NCBI GenBank assembly: GCA_032622095.1
Contig: CP136066.1
Location: forward strand, 228,786,961 to 228,850,960
Direction: 5' to 3'
Origin: Siphonodentalium dalli
Taxonomy: Eukaryota; Mollusca; Scaphopoda; Gadilida; Siphonodentaliidae
DNA length: 64,000 bases
In this document: in pieces, positions 46,003-58,467 of the stretch
Layout: each line of letters begins with the position of its first letter
Position numbering within the stretch: the stretch's first letter is position 1
Made by a program: the position numbers and the translations under genes
The notes under the pieces: model-generated
Told to the model about the DNA's origin: nothing
The model's database searches: none
Seen by the model: only the letters and a program-made list of their open reading frames with translations

Positions 46003-46385
46003 TGAACGATATTCTGATGACTCCAAGAACACTGTTGGCTTTCTGTATTTTTTCACTTATGTGGTCTTCAAATGATAGCTTTCTGTATGTGGTCACTCCT
46101 ATGTCCTTTTCTTTTCCCACTTGTTTTAATTGACTTTCACTCCCATTCTTGTCTTTCAAGTTGTAATTTGGCTGATACTCTGTCCCAACATTCACGACAA
46201 CACATTTATCTGGATGGAATCTTAGTAACCAGTTGTTTGACCACATTTGGAGTTCATCAAGATCGCTTTCCATATCATTATCATTTTAATCTGTTATCTC
46301 CTCATACATTTTAGTATCGTCTGCAAACAGCATCACTTCAGATTTTACACATTCAGGTAGGTCACTGATATACAGGACAAACAGC
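46003..46385 (-). pseudogene. CR1-like LINE, reverse transcriptase fragment with motif C
   Basis: The minus strand reads VLFVLYISDLPECVKSEVML then FADDTKMYEEITD (motif C, FADD). After a frame change it gives LDELQMWSNNWLLRFHPDKC, GKEKDIGVTTYRKLSFEDHI and ANSVLGVIRISFTYLDHTTM. These are the FADDTK, LQxWSxxWxLxFHPxKC and KDLGV/HI blocks of CR1-type reverse transcriptases. Upstream motifs A and B are missing: the reading is replaced near 46385 by unrelated sequence at the edge of the inverted-repeat element that follows. The downstream continuation is at 38700-39168, beyond the satellite. Confidence 0.85.
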
Positions 46386-48300
46386 ACCCGTATAAAAATC
46401 AACTCTGGTAAATCGACCCAGGTTTCACCATGGTTCTTTGGGCCAAAAACAGGGTGTCTATCTACCAAGACATCAACCAACCATCAAGACCCCCTGAAAC
46501 CCCAGTTTTACCAGGATTAACTCAGCTGAAACGAGACAAAAACCCTGGTTTGGACAAACCTGGGTGTAATTACCCACATGACCTCACCCAGATGTAACCG
46601 GGTGTTTCCTACCTGTGTGTTTCCTACCTGGGTATTTCCAAGTGTTTCATACCCAGGTGTTCCCTACCAATGTGTATCTTGATGTTTCCCACCCAGGCGT
46701 ACCTTGGTATTTTGTTTACTCCCGGTGTACCTAGGTGTTTCCTTACCTGTGTGTACCTTGGTGTTTTCGTACCCACGTGCATCTCCCAGTGTTTCTACCT
46801 CGGTATACCTTGGTATTTTTTGATGGATTTTGCCCGAGTGTTTTTACCAGGGTGTTTTAAGCGGGTACCACTCGATTATTTTACCCTGGTGTACCTCAGT
46901 ATTTTCATCCAGATGTATCCCAGGTGCACCACCCTGATATACCGTGGTGTTGGAGCACCAGGGTTTACCAGGTTGGTGCCACAAGGGTTACACGTAGGTA
47001 AAATACTGGGGTAAACCTAGTCCAAGTCTTCGCGTACTAAAACCAGCTAAGATATTGGGATGGCGAGATGCTGGATTTAGTCCGAGCACGCCTCCATAGG
47101 CTTTCTATAACACGAGTTAAGCGTTAGTGACCCGCTCAAATAAAACCACAATTATATGTAATAACATATAATTGCGACAATAAACGGATTTTTTCTGCAG
47201 AAGACATGATATTTTATCTGAAACCCACATCAGTTGTGAATTGAAAGCGGTAATTTAATGTGAAAAGAGACATTTACCGCAGTGTTGACATATTTTTAAA
47301 AGTATGCGAACTCAGTTGACCTCGCGAACTGTGTTCGGCATTTTCCGGTGAACATATTCCGTAGATTTTCGACTAACCACGCACAATTCTCCATTGTAAT
47401 CGTAATTTTGTGTATCAATAAATAAATAGATTAAGTAAACATTGAAGATATACATGTAATACATTAAATAAATTACGGAAATTACAACCCTCTCACAGTT
47501 TAAAACAGTGTAAGCACAACGAGCATTAGCATAAATATGGGGGCTGCCATCTTGTTTGTATCGAAATTCGTCTCGGCCAAAACAAACTCCGGACTATGCC
47601 AAAGCTCTTCGGAACACTTCGGCTTTCAGTTAAAACGTAAACAAAGATATAAATAAAGCGATGTTAGTGGCAATCAACCGGAATATTCTATGTGTAATTT
47701 AACATGAAAGTTAGATTATTATACACCATTATGACCATAAGATGTCACTCTTTCCGATGTATATAGCATCATGTATTGATTTGTTAGGTAAATCGAGTAA
47801 AATAGACCACAAATTACGCCACAAACCCTGGGCGTAACTCGTGTTATAGAAAGCCTATGGGGGCGATCTCGTACTAAAATCCAGCATCTCGCCATCCCAA
47901 TATCTTAGCTAGTTTTAGTACGAGAAGACTGGGGCTAGGGTCAACCAGGGTAAAATCATCGAGTTGAGCCTCATTAATAACACCCGGGATATACCCTGGT
48001 AGAAATACTCGGGAAACACTTGGGTCGAAAACACCACGGAATACATGGGTGGAAACACTGGGAGATACACCTGGGTAAGAAAACCTCAAGCTACACCCAG
48101 GTAAGGAAACACCAATGTACACCCAGGTAGGAAAACACCAAGGTACACCTGGATGGTGAACATCAAGATACATATGGGTAGGACACACAAAGGAACACAT
48201 GGCTGTGGATAACAGAGCGCAATGATGAGGATGGCAATGAAGTAGATTTTGATGGGATGCAGGGTTATTTTTATCAATGGGGTGATACAGCATGGGACAT
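46386..48300. mobile_element. Inverted-repeat (foldback-type) element with subterminal CCTGGGTGTA repeats
   Basis: The left part (about 46560-47015) has many degenerate copies of gtgtttcctacctgggtgta. The right part (about 47940-48200) has the same in reverse complement (tacacccaggtaggaaaaca). Inside these lie arms of about 100 bases: 47030-47125 (ccagctaagatattgggatg gcgagatgctgg ... ggctttctataacacgagtt) and 47825-47930, its complement. The centre (47130-47815) is unique and non-coding. The exact ends are not defined. The left edge abuts and truncates the CR1-like LINE, suggesting insertion into it. Open frames over the c/t-rich repeats are not genes. Confidence 0.75.
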
Positions 48301-48730
48301 ATTCACTTGAAACAACTAATTATCACAAACTTCCAAATGTACTGTACTACCATACGCAAACGAAACTCATCCAATGTTTTAGTATAATAACACATTAAGG
48401 AAACTGATTGTTAAACCCTATAGGTTTATTCAAGATAAAATAACTAAAAATAAAGTATAGAAACACGTGTAATAAATAAATGTATAAACTGCATGGGTTA
48501 AAACATACTGTCGAGAGTTGAGTCAACATTTGATTAAAAACGCTTCTAAATAAATTCCCTCTTCATATATGGTATGTGAGGCAAGGTACATGTAGTTGCA
48601 AGGTATACTGGTACACGACATAGGCAATAAAATAATTATTTGGAGTTACATGTAAACAGGACATTTGGGAAAGAGACACACCATCTTTAACCTTTTTGAT
48701 AGCAGTAGCAATTGATCAGATAGCAATATA
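48301..48730. other. Non-coding, nothing recognised
   Basis: AT-rich spacer between the foldback element and the second family 1 Helitron. Confidence 0.5.
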
Positions 48731-51700
48731 TCTATATCTATATTTGCGAATGTCTGTCTGTCTATGTTCTATAGAAATTCACAGGGACTATCTAGATGAT
48801 ACCAAATGGGTCTACGAGGGGTAACTTTTTACGAGAAAGATAAAGGTGGGGGTTAGAATTTTCTAAAGTGACGTCGTTGTTGTCAGGGGCAGAAAATGGG
48901 GAGGGGCAGAATTTGTTTTATCGCTGATTGTCACAAAACTTACATATAATCATCCGCATGATATGAAGAATCTACTATGGCTAAAGTGGTGTCGTTCGAG
49001 TCAGGGATGCACGGAAAGAGAGAGAGAGAGAGAGAGAGGTACCAAAATTGATCAAACTAATTTTAGCGCCGATTTCCACCAAATTGATGTATATCCTTCT
49101 TCGTGATACAAGGAATCTAATTGTGCGATTTAACAACGCCAAATTGTTGTCGTTTTGGATAAGAGATTGGGGGTGGGCACTAAATTTGATGATAATGGGT
49201 TTAGTCGTCGATTGCCACCACACTTATACAAAATCATCCCCATGGTATGAGTCTAATGGTGTTGCCTAAATCTGTCAAATATGACTTCATTCGAGTCAGG
49301 GGTGCACTGAAAGGGAGAGGGGCACCAAAATTGATACACAATATTTTTAGCGCCAATTTCCACCAAATTGATACACGTTCTTATCCATGATACGAGGAAT
49401 CTAATCGTGTGATTTACAGGCGCCATATTGTTGCTGTTTGGGTGAGAGATGGGAAGGGGAGGGGTGGGCACCAAATTTGATAAACATTTGTTTAGTCGCC
49501 GATTAGCACCAAATTTATAAATAAGCATCTCCATGATATCATAAGTGTAATTGTGTGGTTTAATGATGTCACAAGTGTAATTGTGTGGTTTAATGATGTC
49601 ACAAGTGGGGTAATTTTAGTAAGTGGTGTATAGAGGTGAGAGGGACACACTCAATTATAACAATATGATTAGCGCCGATTTCCACCAGATTGATAGATAT
49701 TCTGCTCCGTGATACGAGGAATCTTATCGTGTGGTTTAGATGCACCAACTTGGTGCCCTCTGAGTGAGAGATTTAGGGACCTTGAATTTGATACGAATTT
49801 ATATAGTCGCCAATTTTCACCAATTTTATATATATGCATCTCTTATCTCTACTGAGTTTAAGTGTGTGGTTTAACGGTGACAAAATGGCACCACTTGAGT
49901 CCAAAATAGGGACGGGAGGGTCACCAAAACTGATAACAAATATTTTTAGTACCAATTACCATCAAATTCAGACACGTTCTTCTAAAATTATACGAGAAAT
50001 CAAATCGTGTTGTCTGTCTTTCTGTCTGTCTGCATGCGTTCTGTATATAACTTCACGGTGTGCAATCGAGATGGTACCAAGGCGTTCTAAGAGGGGTAAC
50101 TTTTTATGAGGAAGATAATGGTGCGGGTTAAATTTTTCTAAAGTGACGCTGTTAGTGTCAGGGGAAGAAAAGTGGGAGGTCGGCAAAATAAAAAAATATG
50201 GTGAAATAGTTATGTCGCCGATTTCCAACAAACGCATACACAATCATCTCCGCGATATGGTGCTGTTTGAGTCAGCGTTGCAGGGAGGCATCAACAATTG
50301 ATTCAATAAACTATTTTTAGCGCATATTTCCACCAAATTGATATATTATTCTTCTCTATGATACGAGTAATTTAATCGTGTGATTTAAAGACGCCAAATT
50401 GCTGCCGTTTGGGTGAGAGATGTGGGGGTTATAACTATTCTAAGAATTTGTTTAGCTACTGATTACCACCAAACATATACATAATCCTCTCCAGTATATC
50501 ATGCATCCATGAGTCTAATGGACGTGGTTTAAATATGTCAAAAGTGGCGCCGTAAAAGTCATGCATGAGGATGACAGTTGCACCAAAACTGATACAAATA
50601 TATTTAACACTATTTTCCACCAAATTCATGTATTACACGTTCTTCTCTAATCATACGATGAATTAACTCACATTTGGTGTCGTGTGGGTCACGGGTGGCG
50701 AGAGGATATGCAATATCTTTGATAAGATAGCTATTCGCCGATATCCACCTATAAATTATATATAGTCACCCAGGACATCTCCATATCATTTCATGGAGTT
50801 TTGGGCGTTCAAATTTCACAATCTCGACAAATGTTGACCCAATTAAGTTACTTGAACAAATATATCTTCTCAACTGTCATATTTATATGGGGATGGCAAT
50901 CAGGGCATTCACATAATGAGCTAGCATAAAGAGATACATGGCAGAAGAGATACACATATTCTTGAAATCTGAGAGACCTCGAACCGTCAGAGGATTGCAT
51001 ATAGATTATAACATAATTGAGTCGGTTCCATTCAATACAGTTTCCACAAAAAAAGTTACAATTTGTCAAGAGATATGGAAATGTATCGAAGGCCTGTTCA
51101 AAAATAGTGGTCACAGTGTGCAGTCAAATATATTTTCTTCTGATAATAACGAAAACGCAGTCAGTAGCACATGACTTTTCAGGATCCTTCAATACTGACA
51201 TCTGCCAAGGGTATATATGCACGATACAGCGGAATTTTTATAACAGACTTAATGACTGACATACACAACTCAAACTCTCGCTCTGTCTCTGGCACAGGTA
51301 GCCGATATACATACATGCGCAGAAACATTTATTTTAAACTGAGAATATTTTGCCAATATATAGCACCATGAACAGAGGAGCACCTGGAAATTTCTTTAAA
51401 ACATCTGCATCTTCGTGGATATATGATAGCCTGGTGACCTCAAGAACTCAGTCCAACCCACTAGACTGATTGATACATATCTATAAACCCCAATTGTCGT
51501 CTTTTATTTCTGAGAACTAATGTGTTTATGATGTTCATGTATCATATTATAACGTCTGAAGTATACGCAGCTGTAAATAAATTTACTTCATTATTGGTGG
51601 AACGGATTAATCGCGATAAACAAAATGACAATCGACAAGGTGAGTCACTACTTATATTCCACGACTGTAAGAATCGTGTTTTGTGATGCTATTTGAATAT

Positions 51701-51816
51701 ACAATTTATGAGAATACGTGTAATACTTTGAGCGAGTGTTCTCTATTCCCAAGAAATATACACAGCATGCAGAGGGTTTCACATCACTTTAACGTGGGCA
51801 ACGCCGGGTAACCCTG
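48731..51816 (+). mobile_element. Non-autonomous Helitron, family 1, copy 2
   Basis: It starts TC (tctatatctatatttgcgaa) after an A and follows copy 1 in order along its length. It ends aacgccgggtaaccctgct; the expected AG of CTAG is missing, so the terminus has decayed. Internally it holds a second 5'-end-like tract at about 50005-50170 (tctgtctttctgtctgtctg, ttctgtatataacttcacgg, gaggggtaactttttatgag) not seen in copy 1, as if two 5' ends had been joined. No Rep/helicase is encoded. Confidence 0.85.
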
Positions 51817-52085
51817 CTTGTACTATATATAATATTCAGGTGCTAGTAATTAAACAATCATATTAATTGCACCACCTCGAAATGGCTAACATAGAATACA
51901 GACTATGATCACAACCCCCCCCCCCGGTATGGTGCACGGCATGCAGGGGCCTTTCTCAGGTGGTATGCTGTATACACATCAAGATGTTGTCTGGTACTAG
52001 TAATTCACACAGCAATATAACAGGCACATTCAGGATTCAGCAAAAATATTTGAGGTATTTTCCAGCCAGCCGAAACAGACACAAG
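51817..52085. other. Non-coding, nothing recognised
   Basis: Spacer between the Helitron and the long palindrome. Confidence 0.5.
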
Positions 52086-52543
52086 TGACATATTTTGATC
52101 TAATTCAGTCTAATATCTCTTGATATGTAGATATTATGGATAATATTTCAGCAAATGTGAGAAAACTATCATATTTCTTAGTATAAAATTACTAAGTGTG
52201 TCATCCATATTTTCTTAATTGGTACATGTACACATAATTCATCCCTCTATGTCAACTGGTATTCAGTATTCATGGGCGGCAGAGGTTGACACCCTCATCA
52301 AGATTGACCTTCCAATCGCAATCGAATAGACTATTCTGGATGGTGTCACCCTTCCCTAACCACCCCCTGAATACCAGTTAGTATAGAAGGGTGAATCATA
52401 AGTACCAGTTACAAGTAGGAAAATATTGAATGCATACTTAGTGATTTTTCATTGATATCATTGTTTTCAATTATTTGCTGAAGTAGTTTCCATAGTTTCG
52501 ACATACCAATTGATAATGGACTGAATTACATCAAAATATGTCA
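52086..52543. repeat. Imperfect palindrome of about 458 bp
   Basis: The left arm starts tgacatattttgatctaatt and the right arm ends gaattacatcaaaatatgtca. Pairing continues inward through ttcagcaaat, gaaaactatcat, ttactaagt and aactggtattcag on both arms, with many substitutions. The arms reach to about 52275 and from about 52365. It is an old foldback element or an ancient inverted duplication. Confidence 0.8.
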
Positions 52544-53379
52544 GTTGGGCTGAAAACTAATAACAAATTTAATTTTGCGCTGCGAATTGGCCTTTTAGCT
52601 GAGTCATGATATTGGTTGAACTCCACACATGAATCAGTAAAATAGCTGATAAAATATCCCGAAATGTGCAGACATAGAAACACTCCGCCAATTCACGACT
52701 TTTTGTTTTAATTTTAATGCGCTGGATAAAATATAGTCCCTCAATTAGCATCGCACTTATTATTAAAAATGCGGATAAAGATGAAAAATTGCCACCTCGA
52801 ATAGAAATAAATATGCACAACAATTAGTTTCTGCATGTACTACAGTACCTGATGTCTTTATCAGATCTTTACCACTTACAACTTGCGGTTTTTATTTTAC
52901 CGTGAACTTGAAGTTGAATTGAAACAATGGAAATGTTTTTACCCAATGAGATGGATTACACGCCGTGTCTCTCGCGGTTTCATTGTCAAATGATATCAAG
53001 ACAATGATATTGATGGGAAATAATGGTGTGGTGCTTTGTGTTTTCTGAAAATACATGTATACAGGGCGAATGTACTGACACAAATTTCGACAAAAGCGAC
53101 TCACAGTGAACGGAGCTTGATTTGGCATGGACGAAATTAGGAATTCAGCTGTCGGCAATATTGGCGCGTAGGAATGTCTAGCATTGAAGCAGTGAGCCGG
53201 ACTATACATTGCGACAGGTTAGAGTGAATAACCCCCTTCAAATATGTGCATTAGAATCATTTATAAGTTATGGCGTGGCCAGGGTATATGGGTGGTGCGG
53301 AGGGGGCGGGACTTGGACAGGGAGGGGTGCTTAATTGGTGTATGCAAAGTTTAGTTCGAATTTGGTGTCTGTGTTCCTT
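52544..53379. other. Non-coding, nothing recognised
   Basis: Minus open frames at 52569-52823 and 52892-53209 have no recognisable motif. No splice-supported exon was found. Confidence 0.45.
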
Positions 53380-54560
53380 TAACTTACATCAACTGCGAGT
53401 GCCGTGTGTCTCTTTAACATTCATCCACAGTGAGTGTCGTGTGTCCCTTTAGAGTGCACTGTGTCCCCTTAATATTCACGCACAAACCGAGATTGCATCA
53501 CGTCCCTTTAACATGCATTGCGAGCGCATTATCTCCCTTTAATATTCACACACCGAGATTGCCTCGTGTCACTTTAACATTTACGCGCCGATATTGCATC
53601 ACATCCCCTTAACATTCACAAACTGAGATATCGGGCTCAGTTGTACTTCCGGTCATCACGTGATATACATGTAGATAATAAACCGTCCATATGGAGATAC
53701 ATCGTTCATACATACGTTAGAAACATAATTCAGGGTGATGCTCACCATCGTTCTTCGCGAGCCTATTGTCTCCCTTTAATATTCAGGGCGGAAGCTACCC
53801 ATCGTTCAGCGAGGTCATCACGTGATATACATGTAGATAATACACCGTTCATAGGGAGTGACATCGTTCTTACACACGTTAGGAACATAATTCAGGGCGA
53901 GGCTCACCATCGTTCATCGCGAGCGTATTGTCTCCCTTTAATATTCAGGGCGGAAGCTACCCATCGTTCAGCGAGGGCATCACGTGATATACATGTAGAT
54001 AATACACCGTTCATAGGGAGTGACATCGTTCTTACACACGTTAGAAACATAATTCAGGGCGAGGCTCACCATCGTTCATCGCGAGCGTGTTGTCTCCCTT
54101 TAATATTCAGGGCGGAAGCTACCCAGCGAGGTCATCACGTGACATACATATAGATAATACACATCGTTCAGCTGAGCCATCACGTAATATACGAACGTAT
54201 TGGGTGTACGTCCGGGCACTGTACCGCAATAGCCCCAACTGGGGTACTGCGGAACAAATAGGTCATGTACTTTTCGTGACATCAGGTTATGCTAAGTAGC
54301 CCCCAACTAAGGGCGCGTGTCACATACCGAGAGTTCCGTCTCTAACATCGCGAGAGCATTGTCTCGCTTTAATATTCAAGGCGGAAGCTACCCATTGTTC
54401 ATCGAGGTTATCGCGTAGTATACATAACATTACACCCTTTGACATTCACAAATTTCGAGCGCATTGTCTGCCTTTAATATTCACAGACTGAGTGCATTGT
54501 GTCCCTTTAATATTTAAAGACTGAAGCTACCCCTCGTTCAGCGAGGTCATCGCGTGATAT
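53380..54560. repeat. Degenerate repeats: about 45-bp units, then a 162-bp tandem repeat
   Basis: From 53380 to 53640 a phrase like gtgtccctttaatattcaca recurs about every 45 bases. From 53650 to 54145 a 162-bp unit occurs three times (catcacgtgatatacatgta, ttcttacacacgttagaaac, atcgttcatcgcgagcgta), with partial units to 54560. Because 162 is 54 codons, a plus frame of 170 residues stays open; its 54-residue period contains VRNIIQGEAHHRSSRAYC. I consider it a repeat artefact. Confidence 0.85.
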
Positions 54561-54775
54561 ACTTGCAGATAATACACCGTTCATAATTAGCCACAACTGG
54601 TGTACTGAAGAACAAATAGGTCATGCACGTGACCTCGGATTATGCTAATTAGACCCCAACTGGGGTACTGCAGAACAAGTAGGTCATGTACTTCCGTGAC
54701 GTCATGAATATGTAAATTACCCCCAACTGGTGTACTGCAGAACAAGTAGGTCATGTACTTCCGCGACGTCACAAA
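54225..54775. repeat. 65-68-bp units with CCCCAACTGGGGTACTGC
   Basis: The unit ccccaactggggtactgcag followed by aacaagtaggtcatgtactt occurs at about 54232, 54588 (variant), 54653 and 54721. The last three are head to tail. Confidence 0.8.
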
Positions 54776-55147
54776 ATGCGTGGGTGGCCGTCAAATGGGC
54801 CCACTATCATCAATGGGTCTCCCATAGCAGTTGAGCCCAAGCAGAATGGGGTTCCCAGAGGGTGAGTTTGGTGTTCCGCCGTTCAGGATAGCAACACTAA
54901 ATTCACCCTCTGGGCCCTCATTCTGCAAATGACAGACACACTATTTGCAGGCTTGGCTCCCGGGCATTTTTTTCACCCAAAACGGGACAGACTGATCACA
55001 CAGCACCGGAGATGAGAAGTCGACGGCATACGGCAAACCTGGAATCAAAACGGCGCCCAAGATATTCTAGGTTTATAACTTATAAGGCCAAACAAAATTA
55101 ATCGATTTTCGATTTGATTTTGAATTTGTCTTGGTTCGCAAATAGTA
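54776..55147. other. Non-coding, with a small interrupted inverted repeat
   Basis: At 54845-54925 ttcccagagggtgagtttgg pairs imperfectly with ctaaattcaccctctggg. Nothing else was recognised up to the Helitron start. Confidence 0.5.
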
Positions 55148-56884
55148 TCTATATATATAAAACCCGTCGTCTGTGTGTGTGTGTATCTGTGTATCTGTGT
55201 GTGTGTGTATAACTCGGTCACGCTTTTGACGCGGTTATAACTTTTTAACCATGTGTCCAATGTGGCCCAAATTTGTACCACGGCCTACCGTGTGTCATAA
55301 AAGGTGACTCACCAAATTTCACGACGATTGGTCAAAGCAAACCTGAGATCTAACATGCTCCCCAAATACAGCATTTGCACTCAAGTAGACACTATTTATT
55401 ATGACGTTAGTCGAAATGACGTCATTGACGTCGAACGCAAACCAACACTTGCTTTGCTATTGTAGGCGAAACTTCCATGCGCTCTACCAAAGCGTTGTTG
55501 GAAATTAATGTGTCAGTTCAGGTTCAGTGTGAATTTAGGTAACGAATGTTGATTTTGTCGCGGAAGTGCATGTATAGTGGGGTGTAGAGTCAAGACTCGA
55601 ACGTTCTACCGTCATTGGGAATGGGTGGGTGTAGTGGGGACCCAGGTGGGGTGCAGAGTCAAGACTCGAACGTTCGTCGTTGGGCATGGGTTCTAATATA
55701 GTATTTTGATTCTATTTTAATTCGCCAGTTGGGTTTGAACATATGTAAATAATGCTGTCTTTGATACGAAAGTTGTGCATTGAGTGTGGTATCGAAGGAG
55801 TACCGGTATACAAGGAAGATGGCGAATGAACAGTCCTCCTGCCAGTGGGATCCAGTGGGTACCGTGAACTCGCCAAACCGATGCTAATTAATGTTCTTTT
55901 AATCTTTCGGTTGAGTGCAAATCTGATAAAAGAATAAATGTTTAAAAGATCACAATGTGCGCGAAGCGCACGCAGTTTAAATTCATGTAATGTGCGCGAA
56001 GCTCACTAAGGGGCTGCAGGCCCCCCGCTAAATAAAGGTTCCGAATAGAGCCTGCTTCAGTTAGTGTGCCCTATAGATAAAGTAAAATATCTTGATTGTT
56101 GCGTTCCATATGTGCCTGCATATATAGCCTACGTGGGTTGGGGAGATGATTGTGGGGGCAGAAATATAGTTTTATTGAAATAAAGTGTTCATACAAATGG
56201 GCCGCGCAGTGCAGGGCGTGTGATCATTATAGGCTGCATGCTGAACACAGCTTCCAAAGGGAGTCCGTTTAAAATGTGCTGCAAGCTCCCTATATATATG
56301 TGCACGAAGCTTACGCAGTTTAAGATCATATAATGTGCACGATGCGCAGAAAGGGGCTGTAGACCCCCCCACCGCTAAATAAAGTCTCTCGAATTGAGCC
56401 TGTTTCAGTATAGATAAAGTACAATATTTTGATTGTTGCGTTCCATATGTGCATGCATATACATGGGTTGGGGAGATGGGGTTGGGGTAAAACATACACT
56501 TTTATTGAAAAGTGTTCATACAAATGGACCGCACAGTGCAGGCGTGTGACAATTAGGCGGCATGCGGAATACAGGTTCCAAAGTGGGTCCGTTCAAAATG
56601 TGCAACAAGCTCCCGAATGAAGGCTCCTGAATTGAGTATGTTTCAGTCGGTGCATAGTAGTATTTAAATAATATACTGATTTTGTTTCGTTCAATATGTG
56701 CATGCGCATATATGTAGACTGGTGCGTAGAAATACAATTTTAGTTAAATAAAGTGTTCCTTTAACGTGCATCCAGTAACAAAAAAAAGAGAAGCATGACA
56801 ATTCCATGTGTCCATGAAAGCGGACACTAGACAATAACAAAGCACATTTATATACCCGTCATTTTGTGACGGGCAACCCCCTAG
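55148..56884 (+). mobile_element. Non-autonomous Helitron, family 2
   Basis: It begins TC (tctatatatataaaacccgt) after an A at 55147 and ends CTAG at 56881-56884 before a T. A 6-bp stem with a 7-base loop (cccgtc attttgt gacggg, 56855-56873) lies 7 bases before the CTAG. All four Helitron hallmarks are therefore present in a 1737-base element. Inside, an approximately 330-base section carrying gtgcgcgaagcgcacgcagt, a gc-rich palindrome, ctaaataaag and gaatagagcctgcttcagt is repeated about three times (near 55950, 56295 and 56590). No Rep/helicase is encoded. The terminal sequences differ from family 1. Confidence 0.9.
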
Positions 56885-58150
56885 TGTTATATATAAATAC
56901 CAAAGTTGTGTAAATAAAAATATACACGATACTTTGCTTCACTCCCCTCTTTCATTTTGGCCAATGTATGGTATACAATACCAATTAACTTGACAAACGT
57001 TCTTCCTTCCTGCAATCTATCCCTCTATACCCCCTCCTAGACAATATTGTTTTCGGATCTATAACAAGTTACCCCCGTCTGCTAAATTTACCATATATGG
57101 TATCAGTTCTGATACCAAGGGTAACCTTCTTCCGTGGAGAAGACTTAATAAAAGCCTTTCAGTCTTGTTGTCTTATCCACGTTTTTGAACATATGTGTTG
57201 TAAAAGTATGTTAATTTGATTGTATGCGTTGAATGTTTAATGTTCTGATTCTCAGCAGCTGTTCCCATAAAAAAAATACGCGTTTATAACCTTTCCACCA
57301 TGCATCCCATGTAGCCCATCTAAAGCCCACATTTGGAACATACAATCTGACGCATCTGTAATTGAGATATAGCACATTTCCAAGGGCACGATGGTGAAAT
57401 ATCCGTCCTCTATTAGGAGAGTTTTAGCATACGAAAGCACGGGGGACACTGAGAACAATAAGAGAACTCTATCGATATATGTCCTGCCAAGTTCCGTGTA
57501 GAGTTCAATCCCCTGCTACGAATGCGGGACTTACTGCTGCCAGCACCAACACATAATGTGAAGAAGTCGCATTTATTTATTTGAGACTTCTGTAGGTTAC
57601 AATTCATTCTGCATTATTCTGAGAAACTGAACTGTCCATGTGCATTTGAAAATTGTCTAGATCAAGCCAGAATGAATTATAACTGACAAAACACTTCTAT
57701 AAAAAATGCTAGATTTAATTTAGAAAATACACATGCCGCAGCGGTCAGACATAGCGTAGCGAGGGGACTGAACTCTGTTTTGCAGCTTCGTGTTTTGATA
57801 CATCGGAAGTGAAAATAAAATACTCAGGCTAGGAAATGTGGGTTCTAAAAAGTGGAAATAAAAATGCATGCCGGGTAATTTTTCAGGTAGCATAAATATA
57901 AAAACATGGCTGCCATTTAAAAAAAACAAAGTGTCCGAGAAACAACTTTTTGTGGCCTGCCTTTGCTTGGCCTTGATCAGTTTTTGACACATCGATGCCG
58001 GCAACATACCAGACTCCGTCTCTTGATAATCACGTGACCTGTGAAGTATATCACGTGACCTATGAAGTATACATATATATCGTCAGTGTCTTCCATTTAG
58101 AGCCATCAGATCATATACAACATTATATACAGAACTTCAACGCAATGCCA
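56885..58150. other. Non-coding, nothing recognised with confidence
   Basis: AT-rich sequence. The stretch 57270-57370 (cgcgtttataacctttccac ... catgtagcccatctaaagcc) resembles the first part of the family 2 Helitron (tataactttttaaccatgtg tccaatgtggccc) and may be an old fragment. No exon was found. Confidence 0.5.
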
Positions 58151-58154
58151 GGCT

Positions 58155-58161
58155 TATATAC
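58155..58161 (+). promoter_or_regulatory. Possible TATA box of the peptide gene
   Basis: TTATATA lies 84 bases before the ATG at 58245. A transcription start about 30 bases downstream would give a leader of roughly 55-60 bases. This is a candidate only; such hexamers are frequent in this AT-rich DNA. Confidence 0.3.
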
Positions 58162-58244
58162 CACGACAAAAGACTCATTTATACAAGTGGTGAGGTAGAA
58201 TTGAAAGAACGACACAAGAACCACGGTAGAAACTGTCCAACAAG

Positions 58245-58467
58245 ATGAGATTCGACAAGGAAAGATTGGCAATGTGGGAACCCGTTCTATTAGTGTTGAT
58301 GTCAGTCGAGCTTGCACAGCCCTCCAATATAATTTGTACGGAAGAAACGCGGAACGAAGGATCTAGTGGACCTGGAAGATCACGCGGATCAAGACTTATC
58401 GATAGGCTGAATGGACTATGTTTCAATGGGTTTTATGCGGGACGAGGCAAACGTCAGCATGGAGCAG
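58245..58467 (+). CDS. Probable secreted peptide precursor, first coding exon, with GFYAGRGKR processing motif
   Basis: The exon starts at an ATG and ends at a donor (gtaaac) in phase 1. The N-terminus (MRFDKERLAMWEPVLLVLMS) has a hydrophobic core WEPVLLVLMSVELA, plausible as a signal peptide cleaved after ELA. The rest is RLIDRLNGLCFNGFYAGRGK, then RQHGAG. Gly-Lys-Arg is a classic amidation plus dibasic cleavage site, so the predicted product would end ...GFYAGR-amide. An F-x-x-x-R-amide end recalls the tachykinin-related/natalisin group (FxGxR-amide), but the x-G position and the internal cysteine do not fit well, so I do not name it. Downstream exons were not identified. The 3' end of this exon and the start of its intron are the seed of the 121-bp array that follows. 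Confidence 0.5.

Noticed and set aside
46670-47014. A 114-residue plus frame and the mirrored 139-residue minus frame at 47874-48293
   Set aside because: Both are translations of the inverted CCTGGGTGTA-type repeats of one foldback element.
53641-54153. A 170-residue plus frame with a 54-residue period
   Set aside because: It follows from a 162-bp tandem repeat, with no start context, splice support or family resemblance.
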